NCBI RefSeq assembly: GCF_904848585.1
Contig: NZ_CAJHCR010000026.1
Span: 1-64,000 of the forward strand
Direction: 5' to 3'
DNA length: 64,000 nt
Source of the DNA: Paraburkholderia kirstenboschensis
Lineage (GTDB): Bacteria; Pseudomonadota; Gammaproteobacteria; Burkholderiales; Burkholderiaceae
The notes beneath the pieces were generated by a model that saw only the letters and a program-made list of their open reading frames with translations, did not search any database and was not told the origin of the DNA. Positions 1 through 8,911 of the stretch are shown here, one piece after another. The translations under genes were made by a program, and so were the position numbers. The first letter of the stretch is position 1; each line of letters starts with the position of its first letter.

Positions 1-365
1 TTGAAGAAACGTTTGGCTGCAGCCTTGTCACGCCGCTTCTGCAACAGGATCTCGAGTTCGGCACCATGCTCATCGACGGCCCGCCACAGCAGGTATGGCT
101 CACCGCGCAGCGTCACGAACATCTCATCGAGATGCCAGGTGCTGCCCGGTTTGCGGCGCGCAGCCTTGACGCGATGCGCCAAGCCCACGCCGAACTTGTC
201 GCACCATCGGCGGATCGTCTCGTAGCTCACCACCACGCCGCGTTCGAACAGCAATTCCTCGATATCGCGCAGGCTCAGTTGGAAGCGGAAATACCAACGC
301 ACCGCGCAGCTGATGACTGCGGCGGGAAAGCGGTGACCGTGATAGAGCGAGTTCGTCTTTTTCAT
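1..365 (-). mobile_element. IS6-family transposase, N-terminal part (runs off window start)
   Basis: Reading the minus strand from the ATG at 365, the frame stays open to base 1 and encodes the N-terminal half of an IS6-family DDE transposase, which moves the element by replicative transposition. Visible hallmarks are the N-terminal FPAAVISCAVRWYFRFQLS stretch, the helix-turn-helix-like GVVVSYETIRRWC segment and the first catalytic Asp in WHLDEMFVTLRGEPYLLWRA. An end-like sequence containing GTTGTCACGTTACC on the minus strand lies near 390-407 and is probably the terminal inverted repeat. The C-terminal half lies outside the window, so completeness is unknown. Family assignment is confident; the subgroup is not. 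Confidence 0.85.
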
Positions 366-554
366 CGCGACATCTTACGCGACCGCCACGGTAACGTGAC
401 AACGCCCCGATGGCGCATCGCGTCATGAAATGTCACGTCATTTCCATCTGCACTCCTGATGATAATGCAGGCCTCGACATCTCAATACCCATCAGTTTCC
501 GCAACCATTCACCCAGTTTCGCGTGTTTGCGGATGTCGCTCACTAACCATCGGC

Positions 555-933
555 TTACACAGGACTAAAACGCGCAACCAGTTGCTTGACGTAGGTCTCA
601 TCGACGCGCCAGCTCTTGCCCACAGGCCGTTTGCCTTTGCGGAATGCTTTTTCAAGCCCCGGCAGCAGCTTGATAACCCACCGGTGCACGCTCGAATGAT
701 CCACCTCGATACCCCGCTCGGCCATCATTTCCTCGAGGTTACGTAGGCTCAGTGAGTACGCCACGTACCACCGCACGCACAGCAGGATCACGTCCAACGG
801 GTAGTGCAGCCGCTTCAGTACCTTGCCAATGCCAGTGGGCAGCGTCTTGCGCGGCGTTTTCGTCTTTGCCATGATGCTTATCATGCGTTGCGGTCGACGG
901 ATTTTACTTGACCGCGTTAATGCGACAAAACCC
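555..933 (-). mobile_element. Truncated IS6-family transposase fragment
   Basis: Second IS6-family piece, different from the first. Its probable start is the ATG at 872 (MAKTKTPRKTL). It holds the N-terminal region with LHYPLDVILLCVRWYVAYSLS, the EVDHSSVHRWVIKL helix-turn-helix-like segment and the first catalytic Asp in SWRVDETYVK. Family similarity stops there and is replaced by QLVARFSPV before a stop at 555, so the rest of the DDE domain is lost. Upstream, a GGGTTTTGTCGCATTAACG-like sequence on the minus strand ends near 933 and looks like the terminal inverted repeat. It abuts the truncated SDR gene. Not functional as it stands. Confidence 0.75.
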
Positions 934-937
934 AGCG

Positions 938-1264
938 CTTCGTCCATCGTCACGTACCCAGTCTTACGCGGCGATCAAGGCAGCGGTCGTGCACTATACG
1001 GCTTCCCATGCGTTGACACTCGCGCCGGATCGGATTCGTGTCAACTCGGTTGCGCCAGGCTCGATCGAATTTCCCGGCGGCTCGTGGGAACAGCGCAAGA
1101 AATCCGATCCCAAGCTGTATGAGGGGATATTGCGTTCGGTTCCGTTCGGCAGGCTGGGGACGCCAGGTGAGGTCGCCAGCGCGGTGCTGTTTCTCGCCAG
1201 TTCGCACGCGGGCTGGATCACCGGCCAGACCTTGGTGGTCGATGACGGGCAGGTATTGACGTAA
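938..1264 (+). pseudogene. SDR-family oxidoreductase, C-terminal fragment
   Basis: C-terminal part of a classical short-chain dehydrogenase/reductase. It retains the catalytic YxxxK (SYAAIKAAVVHYTASHAL), the conserved RIRVNSVAPGSIEFPGG segment and the GWITGQTLVVDDGQVLT C-terminus. The NAD(P)-binding Rossmann half (GxxxGxG) is missing because the gene is cut at about 938, exactly where the IS6 terminal repeat ends. SDRs of this type oxidise or reduce hydroxyl/keto groups with NAD(P)H; the substrate cannot be inferred. Without the cofactor-binding half it must be inactive. Confidence 0.85.
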
Positions 1265-1761
1265 CCGCAAATACGCAGACTGGGACGGCCACGGGTTCGC
1301 CGCGAAACGCAGCACTCCTGCTGCGAGCAGCACAAGCAGCGGAACCCGTGTTTGCAGTTCCATCGTGCAGCTCGATTGCAAAGCAGACAAGCACCGACTC
1401 CGAAACCATGCGCTGTGTTGCACCTGGTTGCGTGCTCAACTCTGCACGGTAAATCACCTGCTGCCTGCAGCAGTGGACTGCACCCGACTCTCATCTGCCA
1501 ACCGCGACACTCCAAAGCAGACGTTAGCACAAGAACAGGTTCCACTTGGTACGCCGACTTATGACGAGCTCGCTTTCGCCGGTTGAGTAAATGCCAGTTT
1601 GCAGGTTGGCCACTTACAGGGCGTGGATCCCAGCAGAATCCAGGTGCATCAGCGTGCGTTCCAAGGCGGGACGTTACCTACGTAAGTATGAGTCGGGTCC
1701 CTGCGAAAAGAAGCTCGCAACCCTATAATCATCAGCCGTCCCACTGTTCACAGGCTACCTC
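1265..1761. other. Gene-less stretch
   Basis: About 500 bases between the SDR remnant and the GST gene. Short open frames occur on both strands but none has a convincing start, codon pattern or recognisable family. No repeat or RNA gene was seen. Confidence 0.4.
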
Positions 1762-2449
1762 ATGATCAAGTTTTTACTACCAACCTGCGCCCAACCCCGC
1801 CAAGGTTGCATTGTTCCTGGAAGAGAGCGGACTACCGTATGAACTGGTGCCTGTCGACATCCGTAAGGGCGAGCAGCACGCCCCGGCCTTCACGGCGATC
1901 AACCCGAACGCGAAGACGCCCGCACTGGTCGATGGCGATGCGACCGTCTTCGACAGTAACGCCATTCTGCTCTACCTAGCCGAAAAGACGGGTCGGTTTC
2001 TACCGGTGAACACCCCCGAGGCGCGGTCGAAAATGTACTCGTGGCTAATGTTCGTAGCCACCGGCATTGGTCCTTACTCGGGCCAGGCGGTGCATTTCAA
2101 ACACTATGCGCCGGAGCCTTTGGACTACGCGGTCAACCGCTACGACTTCGAGGCGTGGCGCCACTGGAGCATCATCGATGCGCAGTTGGCCCAGCATCGC
2201 TACATGCTCGGAGACGAATACACTCTGGTGGACATGGCCGTGTGGGGGTGGGCGCGGGCCGTGCCCTTCGTTCTGGGGGCGGATGCGTGGGAAAAGCTGC
2301 CGCATGTCAAGGGTGTGCTCGACGAAATCAACACTCGACCAGCGGCGCAGCGCGCCGAAGCGCTCAAGGCGCGTCATGCGTTTAAGGCCGAAATGGACGA
2401 CGAGGCACGCAAGTCGATGTTTCCCCAGAACGCACGCATTGGCGCCTGA
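1762..2449 (+). pseudogene. Glutathione S-transferase with 5' frameshift
   Basis: Glutathione S-transferase of the bacterial Ure2p-like/theta type, a cytosolic enzyme conjugating glutathione to electrophiles. Two domains are visible. The N-terminal thioredoxin fold has NPNAKTPALVDGD, which holds the cis-Pro glutathione-binding loop, and the VFDSNAILLYLAEK motif. The all-helical C-terminal domain has the GDEYTLVDMAVWGWARAVP N-cap region. The family usually starts MIKFYYxPxPNPAKVALFLEE. Here that beginning is encoded from the ATG at 1762, but a run of five T at 1771-1775 puts the first four codons out of frame with the rest; four T would restore it. Translation could start internally (TTG at 1811), but that would delete the first beta strand. 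So it is either a pseudogene or a sequencing indel. Confidence 0.8.
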
Positions 2450-2578
2450 GCCTACTGGAACTCACGCGATCGTCGACAATGCGGCCACGCGCTGCGCGTT
2501 TTAGCGCCGGTAGCCTGGTGGCTGCCGACTTATTGCGACACCCATTAGCCGACCGAAGTCAAGGCACAAATTTACTCA

Positions 2579-2628
2579 CCGCCCGATTGCAGTGGCGATG
2601 GTATTTTTTCACCACTGCAATCGGGCGG
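2579..2628. repeat. Perfect 17-bp inverted repeat with 16-nt loop
   Basis: Bases 2579-2595 (CCGCCCGATTGCAGTGG) are perfectly complementary to 2612-2628, separated by a 16-nt AT-rich loop. The stem is strong enough to act as a transcript hairpin about 130 bases downstream of the GST gene. Neither side carries a clear T-tract, so it is not a textbook intrinsic terminator. It could also be a protein-binding or recombination site. The rest of 2450-2977 shows no gene. Confidence 0.6.
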
Positions 2629-2977
2629 AATTCTTTCTGTAACCTGCCATGCTGTCTGCCGATCGTAGTCGCATCCGTTTTCTCCAAACTGGTTGCGAAC
2701 CGGATTGCATCAGACACCCATCGAGATCAAGCATGCCGTGATGTAACTAACGGCTGCCCTGGCGGCCATTGCCGCCCCAGAGAAACGTTGGTGCCAGACG
2801 AGGTCCAATGGGTTTCGCAGAACCGTGGCTGTTGCTTGCGCAACGCCAGTCAATGGCGGCTCATCGCCTGGGCGACCCGGTCATCCGCAAACAGTCGGTG
2901 GGGCAAAGGGAAGACCCAATCAAAACCATGGCTTTCCACCAGTCGCAATACTGGGCTCGTTCCCCTTGCACCACCTT

Positions 2978-3993
2978 TTAGCCAAAGCAGCGGGTTACCT
3001 CAAATGACTTGTGCTCCCGAAGCATGTGATAGCAGGCGCGCGCCAGTTTGTGCGCCAGCGCCTTGATCGCCACAATCCCGTTTCGCGCGCGTTTCTTGCG
3101 CTCGTAAAAGCGCCTGGCTTCCGGGCACGAGCGCATCGCGAAGTTGGCCGCCTCGACAAACGCCCACGCCAGATATTTGTGGCCGTTCTTCGTATTGCCT
3201 TCGCCTTTCTTCCTGCTGTTGCTTTCACGCCGGCTGTCTACGCAGCGGCAGTACGAACTGAAATTGCCAACCTTGGTGAATCGGGAGATGGTCCCGGTTT
3301 CCAGCATGATCGTGGTTGCGAGAACCGGGCCAATGCCCGGCACCGTGTTCAGCAACGCGTAATCCGGGCACAGTTTCACCCGCTCCATGAGTCGCTTTTC
3401 GATGATCCCGATTTCCTCCTGCAAGGTTTGCATGACCGCGAGATTGGCTTGCATCGCGAGCGTCACGTCAGATGCAAAACCGAATCCATTCACCTGCATC
3501 TCATCCAGGCGCTTAACCCGCTCACCTTGCATCTGCCCACCAGTATGGCGTGAGAACAGATTCTCAATCGCGAGGATCTGGGCCGTACGACACTGCACCA
3601 GTTGGATCCGCTTGCGAGAGAGGTCACGCACCGGATGTTCTTCTGCTGGATAAATGTAGCCTTCAGGCAATAGTCCCAGACGCAGCAGTTGTGCGAGATG
3701 GGCGGCATCGGTGAAGTCACCACTGTATTTCAGTCCCTCGTACTGCCTGATTGCCGCGGGGTTGGCCAGATGCACCCGGTAGCCATCGTTCATCAACTGA
3801 TCCACTAGCCAGTACAGTTATACGTTGCTTCGATGACCACGCCCACCAGATCTTCGCGGTGCGGCGCCAGCGCCGCCCGGATCTGCACCGGATCGTTCGG
3901 CAACCGTCGCTGGTAGACAACCCGGTCAGCGTCATCGCTGACGACGACCACACTGTTGTTCGAGTGCAGGTCGATTCCACTAAACTTGTCCAT
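2978..3993 (-). pseudogene. IS110-family transposase, frameshifted
   Basis: DEDD-type IS110-family recombinase, which moves a circular intermediate and in this family is guided by a structured non-coding RNA from the element's end. The N-terminal RuvC-like part runs from the ATG at 3993 (MDKFSGIDLHSNNSVVVVSD). The remainder, ending at 2978, has DFTDAAHLAQLLRLG and the C-terminal Tnp_20 domain with LLNTVPGIGPVLATTIM and the GEGNTKNGHKYLAWAFVEA catalytic-Ser region. The two parts are in different frames: one base is missing near 3815, where the reading ATYN-(W)YWLVDQ breaks to a stop at 3805. A close copy at 42189-42773 reads through this point. As written the element cannot make a full transposase. 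Confidence 0.85.
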
Positions 3994-4085
3994 GCCGGCC
4001 TCCTGTGCGTCACGTCGGTGTTCGCACCCTGACTGTACGCCGGCCGTTCGATTCGAACGGAGGGAGGTCGGCTATATGATTATCA
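3994..4085 (-). mobile_element. IS110 non-coding end upstream of transposase
   Basis: The roughly 90 bases directly upstream of the transposase start are conserved in three places in this window: here, at 42774-42866 and, inverted and without a transposase, at 34711-34795. The block contains a near-perfect 17-nt palindrome, CCGTTCGATTCGAACGG. IS110-family elements carry a bridge-RNA gene in one non-coding end, so this conserved block is part of that end or of the ncRNA/promoter region. Exact termini cannot be set from this window. Confidence 0.6.
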
Positions 4086-4238
4086 AAACCGGCATTATTC
4101 CAGGCTCAGATTCCAGCACTTCCGCTTATCGCCCTGTCCGAATTCCTGGCGCCACCTCTGTCAGGGGCGACTGCAAGTATCTGTACCGCGCGGTGAACAA
4201 GACCGGCAAGACCATCGCGAAACGGCTGCCACGCAGCG

Positions 4239-6425
4239 TCACTCCGAGAAGCTCATCAGCGGCGATGGTGAATGCGAAGCGGTGACCATCGACGGAAGCG
4301 GCGCGACGCCATTGCGCGCATCGGGCACCGCCGCATTTATCTCTCGGGCCGTCCTTTCACGAACGCGATGCTTCGCGCTCAAGTCACACAAAATACGAAC
4401 AATCGTTTCTATAGGTGTTCCGGGACCAAAAATCGCCGCTACCCCGTGGTCGAATAGCTGCCGATGGTGGGCGTGCGCCACGATGCCACCGACTACGACG
4501 GGAATGCCAAGTCCCCTTGAGGCAAGTTCGGTGAGTAGTTGCGGCACGACCGTCAGGTGCGCCCCCGCCATCGTCGATATGCCCAGAATTTCGCATTCGC
4601 ATTGCACCGTCCGCTCGACGATCTCCGAGACTGATTCAAACAATTGCCCTTCCCTCACGTCGAAACCGGCATCCGACAACCCGCCCGCTACGATCTTCAT
4701 GCCGCGATCATGACCGTCCTGACCGATCTTCGCGATCAGAATGCGCGGGCGTTTGCGCAACTCCCCGGTCAGCGCCTGCACATCGCTACACGCGCGAGCC
4801 CACTGCGGATCATTGCGTCTCTCGTTGCCATAGTGCCCTGTGCTATTCGTGCGCGGTGGCATGTAACGCGGCCATACCGCTTCGAGCGCGCGCGTGCATT
4901 CGCCGACGGTCGCGCGCAAGCGAATACATTCGACCGTCGCCGCCAGCAGATTCCCTTGCCCGTTGCGTGCCGTCTGGGCGAGCCTCGCAAGACTTGCAGC
5001 CACGTCCCGATCATTCCTCTGGCCACGCACCGCCTGGATCCGAAGTGCTTGCAGCTGACGCACGTGCCGGTTATCGACCTCGAGACACTCGGGTGCGACG
5101 TCCGACGATTCATCGCGAAAGCAATTTTCTCCGACAATCCGCGTGCCGCCCGAATCGATCCGCGCCTGCGTTTTCGCCGCGCAAGCGCGGATCCGCTGCT
5201 GTACCCAGCCGGAATGAATCGCCGCGAGCACACCGCCGTGCGCGTCCATTTCGGCCATCGCGGCCTCCGTTTTCGCAACGATATCCGCAGTCAGCGACTC
5301 CATCATGTATGAGCCGGCCCACGGATCCACGACATCGCACAAGCCCATCTCGTGTTGCAGGATCAATTGGGTGTCGCGCGCCAGCCGCGACGACGCCGCC
5401 GACGGCAGCGCGAGCGCCTCGTCATACGCGTTGGTGTGCAAGGATTGCGTACCGCCGAATACCGCCGCCATCGCCTCGACCGCCGTGCGGACGATGTTGT
5501 TTTGCGGGCGATGCGCGCTGAGCGACCATCCCGAAGTCTGACAATGCATCCGCAGCGCTAGCGCTTTTGTCGAACGCGCGCCCAACCCGCTTGCAATGCG
5601 TGACCAGACGATGCGCGCCGCCCGCAGCTTCGCAACCTCCACGAAGAAATCCGTGCCGACACCGAAAAAGAAACTGAGTTGAGCACACACGTCGTCTGGT
5701 GTGCGACCGCGTCGGGATAGCGTCGTCACATATTCGCGCGCATTGGCGAATGTCAGCGCCAGTTCGAGAACGGGATCCGCACCGGCTTCCTGGAAGTGAT
5801 AGCCGGACACCGATAACGCATTGAAACGCGGCATCCGTGCAGCGAGATAATCGGCGACGTCGGCAACGATCCGCATCGAAGGTTCGGGCGCATGAATCCA
5901 CGTGTTGCGGACCATGTACTCCTTCAAGATGTCGTTCTGGATCGTACCGCTAAGTGCGTCGGCACTGACACCGCTCTCCTGCGCCGCGACGATGAACGCG
6001 GCAAGCACCGGAAGCACGGCGCCATTCATGGTCATCGACACCGACACGCGATCGAGCGGAATGCCTGCGAACAGCCGCGCCACGTCTTCGACGGTGTCGA
6101 TTGCAACGCCCGCCATACCGACATCGGCAAGCGCCTCTGCATCGGTCGAATCGTAGCCGCGTTGAGTCGGCAGATCGAACGCAACCGACAGGCCTTGCGC
6201 GCCGTCCTGCAACGCTGCACGAAACGCCAGATTCGAATCCGCGGCGTCCGCATAGCCCGTGTATTGACGAATCGTCCACGGCTTGTGCGTGTACATCGAC
6301 GGGTAAGGTCCGCGCACAAACGGCGCATTGCCGGGCAAGCTATCGAGGTGGTCTATACCCGAGAGATCGGCGGAGCTGTAAAGCTGCCTGAGCGGCACGG
6401 TACGTGGCTTCTCCTGTGGGCTCAT
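4239..6425 (-). CDS. Methylmalonyl-CoA mutase (single-chain, B12-dependent)
   Basis: 728-aa adenosylcobalamin-dependent acyl-CoA mutase that would interconvert succinyl-CoA and methylmalonyl-CoA. The N-terminal catalytic barrel has YPSMYTHKPWTIRQYTG, GTIQNDILKEYMVRNTWI and LRMHCQTSGWSLSAHRPQN. The Tyr of the first motif and the Arg of EYMVRNT match positions that in characterised mutases favour methylmalonyl-CoA over isobutyryl-CoA. The C-terminal B12-binding domain carries the DxHxxG motif as GQDGHDRG followed by SxL/GG-type loops (GISTMAG, VVVGGIV). The chosen start (6425) overlaps the stop of the preceding gene as ATGA and has GGAGAGG just upstream; longer starts run into that gene. It is the last gene of the Nit1C-type operon, next to an LnmK-like gene whose family is known to use methylmalonyl-CoA. 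No MeaB-type chaperone is present here. Confidence 0.9.
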   Translation of the reverse strand: MSPQEKPRTVPLRQLYSSADLSGIDHLDSLPGNAPFVRGPYPSMYTHKPWTIRQYTGYADAADSNLAFRAALQDGAQGLSVAFDLPTQRGYDSTDAEALADVGMAGVAIDTVEDVARLFAGIPLDRVSVSMTMNGAVLPVLAAFIVAAQESGVSADALSGTIQNDILKEYMVRNTWIHAPEPSMRIVADVADYLAARMPRFNALSVSGYHFQEAGADPVLELALTFANAREYVTTLSRRGRTPDDVCAQLSFFFGVGTDFFVEVAKLRAARIVWSRIASGLGARSTKALALRMHCQTSGWSLSAHRPQNNIVRTAVEAMAAVFGGTQSLHTNAYDEALALPSAASSRLARDTQLILQHEMGLCDVVDPWAGSYMMESLTADIVAKTEAAMAEMDAHGGVLAAIHSGWVQQRIRACAAKTQARIDSGGTRIVGENCFRDESSDVAPECLEVDNRHVRQLQALRIQAVRGQRNDRDVAASLARLAQTARNGQGNLLAATVECIRLRATVGECTRALEAVWPRYMPPRTNSTGHYGNERRNDPQWARACSDVQALTGELRKRPRILIAKIGQDGHDRGMKIVAGGLSDAGFDVREGQLFESVSEIVERTVQCECEILGISTMAGAHLTVVPQLLTELASRGLGIPVVVGGIVAHAHHRQLFDHGVAAIFGPGTPIETIVRILCDLSAKHRVRERTAREINAAVPDARNGVAPLPSMVTASHSPSPLMSFSE

Positions 6426-7255
6426 CCTCTCCTCCAACGCTTCTTCGTCAAGACATCCGCAATCTTTTGACCGTCGCTCAGACGCTTCACTTCGCACCGG
6501 TGAGCCAGGTCATCGGAATCGACCGAACCTTCAACGAAAGTCACTTCAAGCGCATCGCCGACATTGATATTGCCGTGATAGAACACGTCGCGACTGACCG
6601 TAACGGGCGGTTTGGGAAAGCGATACCTCTGCCACTCGGCGCGATCGACAAACGAAGCGAAGCTAGCGAAATAGAGAAAGTCCGCACCATTGAAATCGTT
6701 ATTGGGGCAAGGCAAAAACTCGACCGCCTCGGGAAGCTTCAAAGTGGTCATCCTCGCACTCGTCTCGCAACGGCCTCCACCTTTACGAAAGCGCTTGCCC
6801 GCCTCGGTCATCTCAAGCGCTTCTTCTGGCACAGACATGATGTCACCTGCCAGTTCCTTGAATGCCGCGCGTACCACGGAGCGGTTGTTGCCCGCTTCGG
6901 TGCGATTGACGAAGGTCGACATCATCGACAGCGTCGCCACGGTTTGCTGCGCATCGACGATCCGGTGCCGGCTGAAGTGACGCACGGGACCGACGCGACA
7001 TAGTTCTGTGTCAATGCTGAAGTCATCGTTTTCGTCGATACCGTCAAGCGATTGCGCACGCAAGCTGAGCGCGGTAAACGCGGCATAGGATCGAACTCCA
7101 TCGTCGGCGATGAACTCAGGCACCGCGCGGCCCGTGTCCAGTGCTAACGCTTCCCAATGAAGGTGTCCGCACTCCTTTAGCAGCCAGCTTTCCGACAAGC
7201 CGGTCAGGCTCAATTGCGGCATACCGGCGCGGTATCTTGCTGAGGACTGCTGCAT
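6422..7255 (-). CDS. LnmK/Pnap_2097-family protein (hotdog-fold acyltransferase/decarboxylase-like)
   Basis: 277-aa protein resembling the Pnap_2097/LnmK family, double-hotdog proteins. LnmK of leinamycin biosynthesis decarboxylates methylmalonyl-CoA and loads propionyl onto an acyl carrier protein. Visible segments are the N-terminal ARYRAGMPQLSLTGLSESW with KECGHLHWEAL, a central FSRHRIVDAQQ, and the C-terminal FPCPNNDFNGADFL-like and ADFLYFASFASFVDRAEW region, then VSRDVFYHGNINVGDALEV, typical of the second hotdog. Start 7255 lies 5 nt after the flavoprotein stop; a second possible start is 7222. The stop overlaps the mutase start (ATGA), implying coupled translation. No carrier protein is encoded in the window, so the acceptor is unknown. 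Family assignment is from memory of the motifs, moderately sure. Confidence 0.65.
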   Translation of the reverse strand: MQQSSARYRAGMPQLSLTGLSESWLLKECGHLHWEALALDTGRAVPEFIADDGVRSYAAFTALSLRAQSLDGIDENDDFSIDTELCRVGPVRHFSRHRIVDAQQTVATLSMMSTFVNRTEAGNNRSVVRAAFKELAGDIMSVPEEALEMTEAGKRFRKGGGRCETSARMTTLKLPEAVEFLPCPNNDFNGADFLYFASFASFVDRAEWQRYRFPKPPVTVSRDVFYHGNINVGDALEVTFVEGSVDSDDLAHRCEVKRLSDGQKIADVLTKKRWRRG

Positions 7256-7259
7256 CGGC

Positions 7260-8564
7260 TTATGCTGCGAGCGCTGCCGCGCTCGCTGAGCCGACTGCCA
7301 CCCCGCGGGCAGCACAGATCGCATCAACAATATGTTGCGCATCGCGAGAGATGCCCGAGAAGCGCCCGGAACCCCACGTATGCAGCCACGGCAGGCCAAC
7401 AAAATAAAGCCCAGGCAGGGCAGTGATGCCACGCGAATGCGCCGGATAGCCGCGTCCGTTGAACACGGGCGCGTCGAGCCACGCAAAGTCCGGCGTAAAG
7501 CCAATACACCAGATCACCGACGTGATGCCGCTCGCCGCGAGATCGAGCGTCGTGCGTTCGCTGCGCGGTCGCCATACAGGTTCGTAACGCGTGCCGGCGG
7601 GCGCGTCGATGCCATTCCTTTCGATGTAGCCGTCGATGCTCGCGTTGATGCGGTTATACGTATCGTCCGCGTCGTCGAGATTCGCGCCAAGGTTCGGTGT
7701 AAAGCGCAACTGCCCGTCGCGCAAATCTTCGAGACGGCCGTACAGTTCCATGCCCTCGGCGGCGAACTTCCGCAGATCGATATCACGTCCGCCGTCACGA
7801 CCGGTTACGTAGTGATTGGTGTTGTCACGCACGCCTTCGCGTAATGGATGCTGCTCAACGGGCATATCGTAGTAACGCATATCCGCGAGCCAGTCCACCA
7901 CATCGCGCCCGCGATAGAAACGCGCGCAGCGGGGCGCCTCACCCACCGCGAGCACCACTTTCTTTCCGGCGAGATGCAGGTCTTCCGCGATCTGCGCCCC
8001 CGATTGTCCCGAGCCGACGACCAGCACCGCTCCCTCCGGCAACGCCTGCGGGTTGCAGTATTCGGACGACTGAAGCTGCACGATGCCAGCGGGCAGACGC
8101 TCTGCCATGCGCGGCACGATCGGTGTGTGATAGCCGCCCGACGCGACCACCACATGATCCGCCGTGAACGCACCCGCCGACGTATTCACCGCATAGCGGC
8201 CATCGATTCCACGCGTCACGCGTTGCACGACCGTGTGTTCGAGCACGGGGGCATCGAGCTTCGCAACGAACCTGTCAAGGTACGCGATGATCTCGTCCTT
8301 CTTCATGAAGCCGTGCGGATCGTCGCCTTCATACGGATGCCCCGGCAACTCGCATTGCCAGTTCGGCGTGACGAGACAGAATGCATCCCAGCGCTGGTTG
8401 CGCCACGTATGCGTGACGGTGTTCTTTTCGAACACCAGATGATCGATACCGGCTTGCTTCAGGTAATAGCTAATCGACAATCCTGCCTGACCGCCGCCGA
8501 TCACCAGCACGCTGTAATGGCCGCCTCCGGAGATTCGTTGCTGCGGGATTGCTGGGCTTGACAT
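7260..8564 (-). CDS. MSMEG_0569-family flavin-dependent oxidoreductase (Nit1C flavoprotein)
   Basis: 434-aa class B flavin monooxygenase-like enzyme. The N-terminal FAD-binding motif is VLVIGGGQAGLSISYYLKQ and the NADPH-binding motif is VLVVGSGQSGAQIAEDL near residue 175, with VIWCIGFTPDFAWL and LPGLYFVGLPWLHTWGSGR closing the FAD domain. The MSMEG_0569 family occurs almost only in Nit1C-type clusters, where it corresponds to the gene often called nitH. The ATG at 8564 was chosen because of the strong TGGAGGAG 6-7 nt upstream and because FAD-fold residues begin 20 residues later; upstream in-frame sequence overlaps the previous gene. The substrate is not known. It likely acts with the nitrilase, radical SAM and AIR-synthase-like enzymes on one small nitrogenous metabolite. 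Confidence 0.9.
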   Translation of the reverse strand: MSSPAIPQQRISGGGHYSVLVIGGGQAGLSISYYLKQAGIDHLVFEKNTVTHTWRNQRWDAFCLVTPNWQCELPGHPYEGDDPHGFMKKDEIIAYLDRFVAKLDAPVLEHTVVQRVTRGIDGRYAVNTSAGAFTADHVVVASGGYHTPIVPRMAERLPAGIVQLQSSEYCNPQALPEGAVLVVGSGQSGAQIAEDLHLAGKKVVLAVGEAPRCARFYRGRDVVDWLADMRYYDMPVEQHPLREGVRDNTNHYVTGRDGGRDIDLRKFAAEGMELYGRLEDLRDGQLRFTPNLGANLDDADDTYNRINASIDGYIERNGIDAPAGTRYEPVWRPRSERTTLDLAASGITSVIWCIGFTPDFAWLDAPVFNGRGYPAHSRGITALPGLYFVGLPWLHTWGSGRFSGISRDAQHIVDAICAARGVAVGSASAAALAA

Positions 8565-8626
8565 GACTTGCTCCTCCAGGAAAATGTCGATGATTGATTG
8601 AGCGGTTGAGCGAGCGGGACGCAACG

Positions 8627-8911
8627 TCAGCCGAGCGCGAGCACGGTCACCGTGGCATCCGGCTGCGCAGCGAAGCGCGCGGCGTGCGCTTCGATTTGTG
8701 CGAGCTGATCCATTGCGGAAGAACAGGCGAAGCCGAATTTCTCGCGTACCCGTTCCGAGCCGATATGGAGCGCTTCGCGCGAGCGCCGCACAAAATCGTC
8801 GACGGGGTAGCGCGTGCCCGGCGTGAAAAAGTCGCTGACGACGGTCGACGGCGAATAGCAGTTCGCTTCGGTGCCGTCGGGCCATTGAATGCGGAAGTGC
8901 ATGACTGGCAT
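8627..8911 (-). CDS. MSMEG_0570-family small protein (Nit1C)
   Basis: 94-aa protein of the MSMEG_0570 family, known only as a component of nitrogen-starvation/Nit1C-type clusters. Recognisable motifs are the N-terminal HFRIQWPDGTEANCYSPSTVV and the central TRYPVDDFVRRSREAL followed by SERVREKFGFACS. No signal peptide or membrane segment is present, so it should be cytosolic. The ATG at 8911 shares one base with the TGA of the glycosyltransferase (TGATG), suggesting translational coupling; GTG at 8914 is an alternative start. Biochemical function is unknown. The MbtH-like size and adaptor-like look are only a guess at a helper role. Confidence 0.85.
   Translation of the reverse strand: MPVMHFRIQWPDGTEANCYSPSTVVSDFFTPGTRYPVDDFVRRSREALHIGSERVREKFGFACSSAMDQLAQIEAHAARFAAQPDATVTVLALG

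Noticed and set aside
2579..2628. Inverted repeat as an intrinsic terminator of the GST gene
   Set aside because: No T-tract on either side and 130 bases from the stop codon; kept only as a repeat.
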